Positions 56,543 to 64,000 of a stretch of DNA of 64,000 nt are shown here, piece after piece; the first letter of the stretch is position 1; every line of letters starts with the position of its first letter. Position numbers and translations under genes: made by a program. Where the stretch lies: positions 389,321,039-389,385,038 of the forward strand of contig CM046879.1 of assembly GCA_025667525.1 (NCBI GenBank). Reading direction: 5' to 3'. This stretch comes from Glebionis coronaria (Eukaryota; Streptophyta; Magnoliopsida; Asterales; Asteraceae). A model generated the notes under the pieces. The model worked only from the letters and a program-made list of their open reading frames with translations. It searched no databases and had not been told where the DNA came from.

Positions 56543-57813
56543 CCCATATCTTCATATAAGTAACTAGTAATTGCCTTATTTTGTGCTTTTCTTTGCTTGG
56601 ACTTGTGCTTTTCTTGTTTTTACTAACTCCCCACACTCCACTGAGTGTGGGGGTGCCCTTTGTTCCAAGTAAAACCAAGAAACAAGTCTTAAATTTGCTT
56701 TTGTTTGATTACTGTGACCAAGCACTGGGAAAAGGTTCCTACTGCTAGCTTATCTGTTGCCACCGCTGGTTCTAAAAGACAAACCACCAGACCTGTCACT
56801 TTCAGATTTCTTTTTTTTTGTCTTTAGTGGACAAAATTCAGTGTTTTTTACATTTTTTCTTTTTCCCTGTTTAGTTTGTTTATTTTAAAATTTTCATAAA
56901 GTTTATTTTTATGTTTCTGTTCATTTGTTATTTTTAGAGTTTATTTAAGATTTAAATAGTTTTTATTAAACTGATTTTTGTCTTTTAGTGCAAAAAAGTA
57001 GTATTTTCCAGTTTTAAAAATTTTCTTAGATTAAGTTAATTATTTTAAGATTTTTAGTTAAAAAATTTCACTGTTCACTTTTTTATTATTTTTTAGAATT
57101 AATTTAATATTAAATAGGATTTTATTTAATATGTTTTGTCTTTTAGTGGTAAAATTTACTTTTTTCAAACTTTTTCATTTTTGTACTATTTAAATATATA
57201 ATTTAGGATTTTTCAAAAAATCAAATTATTTTTAACATTATTTTATTAAATTTAATCATTATTTTAGTTTAAAAATTGTTTTTAGCCTTTAAAAATAGAA
57301 AATAGTTTTTAAAATTTAGGAAAAATACCTTTTAGTGTTTAATTAATATAATTAAGGTATTTTTCAATAAAATAATATTTTGGGCTTTTTCTTAATTATA
57401 TTTAATTTTAGGGCTTTAATTAGCATTGAAAATTGAATATTTAATTAATAAAAGGTTTTAAAATTTATTTATTGAATTTCTATTCTTATTTATATTATTT
57501 TAGACTTAGTTTTATTTTTTAATTATTTTTTAGTTTAAATTTTTAATTTCGTCGCGTTTTACGTATTTACGTCACCGTTTTTACATTTTACGTCGTAGTG
57601 TAATCGTAGCATAACTCGTTTTTTAATTTTCTCTTCTCAAAACCAAAAACGACACTAATTCAAACTTGATTTTATATTATTGGCTCACATATACACACTT
57701 CCGCCGAGAACGAACTCACTTGTCGATCTTTACGGTTGTCCTAAACCGTATCGATTAATATTTATCGCTTTATACTTGTTTTTTCCTAAAACTTGTATAA
57801 AAAGCCCACATCA
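56543..57813 (+). repeat. Athila C 5' LTR, right part
   Basis: Continuation of 31835-34058 after the Tekay insertion. Mostly A/T-rich repeats of tttta words; ends CCCACATCA before the PBS. An ORF at 57680-57907 crosses the LTR end and is not a gene. Confidence 0.8.
56629..56652 (+). other. perfect 10-bp-stem hairpin in Athila C LTR
   Basis: CCCCACACTC, loop CACT, GAGTGTGGGG. The inverted partial LTR at 21860-21890 has a different but also partly self-complementary sequence at the same place (cccaac..gttgtggg). Confidence 0.7.
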
Positions 57814-57817
57814 ATTT

Positions 57818-57835
57818 TGGCGCCGCTCCCAGGGA
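57818..57835 (+). other. primer binding site of Athila C
   Basis: TGGCGCCGCTCCCAGGGA, four bases after the LTR end; same type as Athila B with some decay. Confidence 0.8.
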
Positions 57836-58651
57836 GGTGTTTATTGCCTTACATATCGTGTTTTTGTGAGTAGTGCGTTTTTTCTTTTCAATTGTTGGAA
57901 AGCGTAAATATCGTACATACTCATTTTTGTTATTTTTCCTTATTATATTATAGTATCTAAATAAACCGTGTTTAATTTTCCTAAATTAAACACAAAACAA
58001 TCTTTTAATATATTGTAGATATATTGGTTTTCGTTTTTTTGTGAATATTATTAATATATTGTATACGCATCACAATAAATTTACAATATCTCTAAAAGCG
58101 TGAAAATGCAACCTTAATTGGGATTTCATCACTCGATTATTGTATTCGAATCCAAAGCAAGAGTTTAAAGGCAAAATAAAGATACTTTCGTGAGGCTTAA
58201 TTTTGATTAGCACAAATTATAAGGTGGGTATAAGACGGTTAAATTTCACGGCCTAAGGGAAAAAGGCTCTTAAGTACTTAGCGCCGTCTCGTTTCCCCCG
58301 CTTTCTTGTGCGTGTTTTGAGATAGAGGGCTAATCGAGGGTTTGCCAACAAAATTATTATCTACGTATACTATATTTACTTGTTTTCAAGATTAAACCCT
58401 TTTGAACATTTTCGTGTTCCACCAACGTTCTAAAGTTATCGAAGGCGTTCACTCCACGTGATCATTTTCATTCCTTGAGGATCCTTTAATCGAGAAATTG
58501 ATTCTAGGATAGATTTGTAGATTTGAGTCTACGTAATACACCAAAAATCCAAAAAATATTATGAAACAATCAAAAATTGAAAAAAAAATTGAAAATAACG
58601 AAAAACCGCAAAAAGAATCTTCTTTGCTACCCTCCATTCTACGCTTAGTGC
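57836..58651 (+). other. Athila C leader
   Basis: Non-coding, A/T-rich. No ORF or repeat that I can name. Runs to the gag ATG at 58652. Confidence 0.6.
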
Positions 58652-60482
58652 ATGTGCACTCGATCGAAGGATTATTCTAATTCTAGCGACGCTCCGAATC
58701 GACGCAATCAAAATCGAAGGAATCGACGACGTAGACGAGAATTAGAAACCGACGTTCCTAATATCGTTGTTGAAGAGACCGTAGACGAGATGGACGACAA
58801 TCGTTCGATGATGGAATTGCTCCAAGCGCCCACCGAGGGTTATGGAGATGCGATCGTAATTCCCGCTATCATAGAGGATAAATTTGAGATTAAGAGCGGA
58901 ATGCTTTCGTTGATACAAGCTACAAAGTTTCGAGGTCGTGAGGCGGATAATCCTCACGATCACATTCGGAATTTTGATCGTCTTTTAGCCACGAGCAAGT
59001 TTAAGAACGTCGACACCGATGTCGTCACTGTTATGCTTTTTCCGTACTCGCTCGATGGTGCCGCCAAGGATTGGTACGAGAAAGAGCCACCTAATTCTAT
59101 AATTACGTGGAAGGATCTTGTTTCCAAATTCGTTAATCATTTTTTCCCACCGTCTAAGACGACGTTTTCAAAAACGAGATTACCAGATTTGAGCAAAAAC
59201 CGAATGAATCACTAAGAGACGCGTGGGATCGTTTTAAGGAATTTCTTAGGCAATGTCCTCACAATGGATTTTCCGAGTTGCACCAAATCGATACGTTTAC
59301 AAAGGTCTTAGTTTTCAAGAACAAGATTCATTGAATTCCGCCACCGGTGGCAACGTTTTGTGTAAAACTCCGAAAGACGCTTTAATGATTATCGAGAATC
59401 GATCCAAGGTTTACCAACCCCGCAACGCACCGAGTGTTGCCAATTTTGCCAATGTTAGTAATTTTAATCGCGACATTGAGAGAGTTGATGCGAAAGTCGA
59501 CAAGTTGACGAATGTGTTTACGTCTTTTCTCATCGAAATGCAAAAGAAAGACGCTCCCGCTACGGTGAAAGCGGTTGAGGTTTCGTGTATGTTTTGGGAT
59601 GGACCACATAATTATTACGAGTGTGCAGCTACGGATGGCCAAACGTCGAGTGTAAACGCGTTAAACAACAATTTTGAAAATCAAAATCAAAATAACGCCG
59701 GTCCATCGCAACAAACGAACAACAACAACAACAAGGAAATAATTTTAATCGTGGAAATGATTTTTCGAATTGAAACCGTAACAATTTTCAAGGAAATAAT
59801 CATGGTAATCAAGGCAACTATAATCAAGGTCAAAATTTGGATTGGCAAAATCGAGGTTTTAACAACAACAATCAAAACCGGAATTTTAACAATGGGCAAA
59901 ATTCAAATTTTCGAACAATGCTAATCAAGGGAACAGTTTTCAAGGGAATCAAAACCAAGCTTTCAATCAAAATTTTAATGGCTCAAATGATTTTCAAAAT
60001 TACATTAAATCAAATGACGCTAATATGAAGAGATTAGAAATGCAAATTGGTGATATGAAAAACGAATTTTCCAACACGTTGAGAGGACAAAACAACAAAA
60101 TAGAACAAGGACAAATCGACATAAAAAAGATGTTTTCGGCTATTATGAACAAAGCTTCGGTTACGTCATCGAGTTCGTTACCTAGTGACACCGTTGCAAA
60201 TCCGAAGGAACAATGCAAAGCCACCTCGTCTCGTGAGAAAAGTCGTGTGAATACCCCTAACCTTGATGGATTTCGAGTTGTTCCTTCTTCTCAACCCTCG
60301 ACTTCTAAGATGCCTTCATGTTCTAAAGTCGATAGGGTGAACGTGGCGACCAAGGAAAAGAGTGCACACCATCGTGTACCTCGATTTCCATCCAAGGTTC
60401 AAAAGGAGAGCTTTATCGACCTTACCCAAGTAACCCTTGAAGAAACTTGTGCATCGATCCTTCTTAAAAACCCAAAAGGCAT
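58652..60482 (+). pseudogene. Athila C gag, broken
   Basis: From ATG 58652: a very basic N-terminus (RNRRRRRELE), then DNRSMMELLQAPTEG, IEDKFEIKSGMLSLIQ, NPHDHIRNFDRLLATSKFK, PYSLDGAAKDWYEKEPPNSI, the Retrotrans_gag core. A one-base frameshift in a T run near 59165 shifts to a frame that goes on with SLNSATGGNVLCKTPKDALMIIENRSKVYQ and a degenerate knuckle CMFWDGPHNYYEC. An Asn/Gln-rich low-complexity region (59660-60000) holds further frameshifts. The last part (60025-60482) has MSKM-like linker DIKKMFSAIMNKAS and VTNPKGE-like SDTVANPKEQ, as in Athila Gag. Confidence 0.85.
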
Positions 60483-60965
60483 ATGCCGAGAAAGGAAGAG
60501 GATACGGGCCAATTTCTACTACCTTGTGATTTTTCCGAGATTGAGGGATGTTTAACCCTTGCCGATTTAGGTGCTAGCATCAATCTCATGCCTCATTCTC
60601 TTTGGAAATTGCTGAGATTGCCTAGTCTTACCCCCACGAACATGACTATCGAGCTAGCAAATTGTACGCCTTTAATACCAATTGGGATAGTCGAGGATGT
60701 CTATGTTAGATTTGGAAAGTTTTTTTTTCCCGCGGATTTTGTCATTTCTGATTACAAGTGTGACCCTAAATGTACCATTATTTTAGGTCGACCATTTTTA
60801 TCGACGGCTCGAACTGTAATCGACGTCCACGAGGGGAGACTAACTATGAGATATGGGGAGGAACAAATGGACTTTTTCACAAATAAATCCCAAGTTTCAA
60901 ATGATCTGATAAAACCGAGGTTTCAAAACCTAATGTTTCAAATTCTAATGATTTCAAAATGTTAA
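60483..60965 (+). pseudogene. Athila C aspartic protease
   Basis: Retropepsin of the Athila type: EIEGCLTLADLGASINLMPHSLW with the D-L-G-A active site, then MTIELANCTPLIPIGIVEDVYVRFGKFFFPADFVI and IILGRPFLSTARTVIDVHEGRLTMRYG, the second flap and ILGRPFL motif. It overlaps the preceding Gag frame by 73 bases in a different frame, so a frameshift separates them. It is the last recognisable enzyme domain; RT should follow but does not. Confidence 0.85.
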
Positions 60966-62509
60966 CTTTAGCGGAAAATATGAGGCTTGATGCATGTTTT
61001 GAAAGAATTAAAATGAACGGTTTTAAAGATGACGATTTTAATGATAAAGAATATGTTACTTAATTCGAAAGGGTATCCATAGATTTATGGATGAAAATTC
61101 ATGTTGGGATTTATTCGGTGAAATAAGTGAACAGCCAATTCTGAAGGGTGACGTTAGTGTCATCACGACAATGACAAAAATGGACTCGTCTTCACCACCT
61201 TCGAAGGACCACGTCTTTGAGGCTTCAACTTCTAACTCCATTGAAGTGCCTCCATTTCCTATCCCAACACCCGTTGAGGCTAAAGGTTTCATCGACATCG
61301 ATCCTCTCGTCATAGAAAAGTCACCTAAGTATAGTCATTCGACTTGTAAGACCATGGTTGTGAGTGCTCACATCGACTCTTTCTTTGACGATGACGATGG
61401 CGATTTTGCCGAGATTGATCATTTGCATAAAAATTCACATGCAATTTTTGATTCTCCTAAAAAGAATTCTAAGCGTGGGAAGTACGATGATTACGAGTTT
61501 GATCCCGAGATTGAGGAAATTATCGAACGAGAGCTAGCTCTTTTGCCTCCACTTCCACCTACAAGTGAGGTCGATCTTTCCAAAATCAAGGATAAACTTA
61601 ATGAGTTCGAACTTCTTATTTTCGATGACGAACCAACTCACGTGACCCAAAATCCCATTCTCGAGGAGTTACCTAATCAATACTCCTAAAATGAGAATGA
61701 CGTTTATCACATTCATGAGGAATTACCTAATCAACACTCCTCCCTTATGAATGATGACTTTGAGCTTGATCGTGATCTCTTCGAGAGAATTTCAAATATC
61801 ATTAATGAGGATTATGAAGAACTTTGGTTTGATAAGCCTATTTACGATGAAGATATCGATGAGATTCATGGTCATAAGGATGACGAATATGTTGACCCCG
61901 AGGGGGCGGTGTACTTTGTTGATCAACGTTTTGAGAACTTATACAATCCACCACCCCTAACCGCGACTTAAATGTGAGGATTTTTAGCGTGACTAATGTT
62001 GAGTTTGAAATGCCAAATATTTTCGACATTATCAAATCAGGTTTTCATAATGAGTTTTTGAACGATGAAAAAGGAAAAGATTTTAAAATTGATTTAAAAG
62101 ATTTTTCTAAATGTATAACTTTGTCCCACCGTGTTGTATGAGTGCTACCACCTCGTCTACTCCTTTTGACGATGGTTGGTGTGGTTTTAGTGTGGGGGAA
62201 GCCCCTTATGTCCCCTCACATTTCTCCATCAAGGACGAGATATTTGATCCTGGAATTGCTTGTAAAGGGAAATCTCGGTCTTCCACCGATGTAATAAATG
62301 GAAATGATATCTATTTGCTTGGTGTGAGTCTACCTCGAGTAGCTCATGGTTTTAGTGCCCCACCCATTGTCCCACCTTTCTACTTCTCATTTCTTTTCTT
62401 ATACCCCTTTGGGGTTTTAGCACTTGTTGAAGTGGCGTTGGTTCGTTTATCTCATGAAAACGAGGACGCCATCTTTGAACCCAGTATTTTTCATCATCAA
62501 AGGACTTAG
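60959..62509 (+). pseudogene. acidic ORFs of unknown function in place of pol
   Basis: A series of broken frames with no match that I know. 60959-61063 encodes a short acidic piece (MLTLAENMRLDACFERIK). 61087-61971 is one frame with a single TAA at 61687-61689; its product is rich in Asp, Glu, Ser and Pro (DSFFDDDDGDFAEIDH, FDPEIEEIIERELALLPPLPP) and has a short repeat EELPNQ(Y/H)S on either side of the stop. 62111-62509 has a Ser/Gly N-terminus and a hydrophobic stretch (FYFSFLFLYPFGVLALVEVALV) that could be a membrane segment. No RT, RNase H or integrase motif in any frame. It could be a decayed env-like region or a captured sequence. Confidence 0.5.
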
Positions 62510-64000
62510 TCCTTTATACCAGTTGCTTTTGGGTATTGTTATCATGTAAGCCCCACCAAAAATGACCATACCATGTTAATCCCTAAATGATCACATTTAT
62601 GGGGATTCGAGTCGAGCTTTTGACTCGGTTATCAAAAACATGGTGCCGTGGGGGATTCTCATATTTATCCTTGTAAATATTATCATTTTTCTAATAGAGT
62701 ACCGAGGGGACTTGTGCTCTTCCAACCTTTGTTTCGTGGTAGTTTGTGATTGTGATTCATTAGGTTCATCGTCATCATTGAAGCCTCTCGTGTTCGTTTT
62801 ACGGATCACTCGAGCTTCGATCGTTGCCTTTGGAGATTCTAATATCTGATGATATCCTTTTATATTCTAACGTTTATCTTCTTAGCATAATTCATAAATG
62901 GCTTTTAGGTTATTCGTTTTACCCTTTCCATGCTCGAGATTAAGCATTCGACTTCGTCTCTAGTATGGGGGTGTTTCACCCCTAGACTCGAAACATTGAG
63001 GACAATGTTTAGTTTTAGTATGGGGGTGAGTAGATACTTCACCTTGCTTACGTAACCACGCAATCCAATATTCATCTTTTTGTTATCGTTTTTATGCAAA
63101 TAAGGCTAAGAATGGCCAAATTTTAAATTTTTTCTTGTTTTTCATAAGTGTTTAAGACACGAATGTAGGTTTTCCGATGGTGAGAATAAGAGTAATTTTT
63201 TACTCGGTCGTGCGTGTTGAGCATTTAGCTTCGATTCCTTAACTATATTAGGCTAAGTCTCTTAAATGAGGATGAGAAATGATAGAGTTAATTATAAGTT
63301 ACGTAATCTTTCACGATCTCATGTGTAGTAATTATTAGCTTATTCTCCCCAGCTTTTGTTTAAATAAATGCAATAATTAAGGTCGTACGATTTAAAAGGT
63401 TACTTAGCTTCTAGCCCAAGATCGTTTAAAAGTTGCTCGTGTTCGAATAGAGTTCATAGCCAAGACATAACTTATTGAAGCGGGATGCAAAGATTGCAAA
63501 GTTCCAAAAAGGTCCTCACAAGGCATGAGGAACTCCCTTTTGTTGCTAAAGATCCAAGATGATGTGAAGTATCATTATTCCAAAATCAGGTGAAGGATCG
63601 AGATACACGACGAGAAGCAATATACTCCCCTAAAGATCATGGAGAAGTCTATCCAAAAAGACCCTAACAAGGTATGAGGATAAATATATCCAAGTCCGAA
63701 AAGGAGGCGGATCATTATATATCAAAATCCCAAATAAAGATTGAAGAAAAATGATGAAGTTGTGGTCCAAGTTTGAAGAAATTCCATATATGAAGAGAAG
63801 ACCATTATTTCAAGAACTTCTTCCAAGATTTGAAGTTTGAAACACATGCCAAATATCGGTCCGAGAAAGGTCTCAAATCGTGAAACGAGTTATGCCAAGA
63901 TATGAACTTAAGGAGATTACGAGAAGCTGTTTTAAAAGATCGTGTCCTTCGGCTAACTATCGATTAAATCGTCCTACTTTATTTTCGGCCTAAATAAAAT
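62510..64000 (+). other. Athila C 3' non-coding region
   Basis: No coding sequence. PPT-like runs agtatgggggtg at about 62962 and 63018. From 63250 to the window end it is a diverged copy of 4960-5800 of Athila A. The 3' LTR is beyond the window. Confidence 0.7.

Larger units (their letters stand above)
31835..64000 (+). mobile_element. Athila C, Athila-like non-autonomous element (right end outside window)
   Basis: 5' LTR 31835-34058 plus 56543-57813 (about 3.5 kb in total, split by the Tekay insertion), PBS 57818-57835, leader, gag, protease, then acidic ORFs and a 3' non-coding region reaching the window end. No RT, RNase H or integrase between protease (ends 60965) and the 3' region (from about 62510). 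It is inserted in gag of Athila B; its target duplication cannot be checked because the right end is not visible. Confidence 0.8.

Noticed and set aside
1..64000. Host genes, rRNA, tRNA, CRISPR arrays or bacterial-type operons
   Set aside because: None seen; every long ORF fits a transposable element family and the plant-type LTR/PBS structures exclude a prokaryotic origin.

Overview
The window is plant nuclear DNA made almost entirely of transposable elements. No host gene, rRNA, tRNA or CRISPR array was recognised. The Gag, Pol and accessory proteins most resemble retrotransposon families I know from the daisy family (Asteraceae: Tanacetum, Artemisia, Lactuca, Helianthus). That assignment is from memory of protein families, not from a search. 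Long LTRs, plant-type PBSs (initiator-Met type, and TGGCGCC types), chromovirus/Tat/Athila/Sirevirus lineages, an L1-type LINE and a MuDR-like transposon all fit a large repeat-rich eudicot genome.

Left part (1-31834). A chromovirus relic and its long 3' LTR (865-4138) sit beside the 3' non-coding region and an LTR of an Athila-type Ty3 element (Athila A, 4139-7709). A nearly complete Tat-lineage Ty3 element (7862-18867, about 97% identical LTRs, TSD gtgta/atgta) is inserted in a tandem repeat next to that LTR. It carries decayed gag, protease, RT, dual RNase H and integrase on + and, on the opposite strand, a TATA-preceded, apparently spliced accessory gene (17770 down to 14916). Further right are a MuDR-like transposase fragment (19495-20595, -), an Athila gag fragment (20840-21456), a duplicated block containing an inverted partial Athila LTR (21457-24728), a 5'-truncated LINE (24775-25536, -), a chromovirus deletion derivative (25828 to about 29550) and the 5' end of another Athila (Athila B, 29554-31834).

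Right part (31835-64000) is a four-level nest. Athila C (31835 to beyond the window) is inserted in the gag of Athila B. A Tekay-like chromovirus on the - strand (34059-56537, TSD cagac) is inserted in the 5' LTR of Athila C. A Sirevirus-like Ty1/copia element on + (39919-51762, TSD cataa) is inserted in the protease of the Tekay element. LTR divergence follows the nesting: about 1% for the copia element, about 3% for the Tekay element by eye. The copia element has an intact 1.2 kb-residue-scale Pol reading frame (43191-46817), a two-knuckle Gag with one stop, and a large third ORF with one frameshift and one stop. Athila C has gag and protease but no RT, RNase H or integrase; in their place are acidic, broken ORFs, so it looks non-autonomous.

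Most ORFs are decayed. The features that deserve attention are the spliced antisense gene of the Tat element, the third ORF and gag/pol junction of the Sirevirus, three covarying hairpins in the Tekay leader, a hairpin at the tip of Athila LTRs, and the non-autonomous structure of Athila C.
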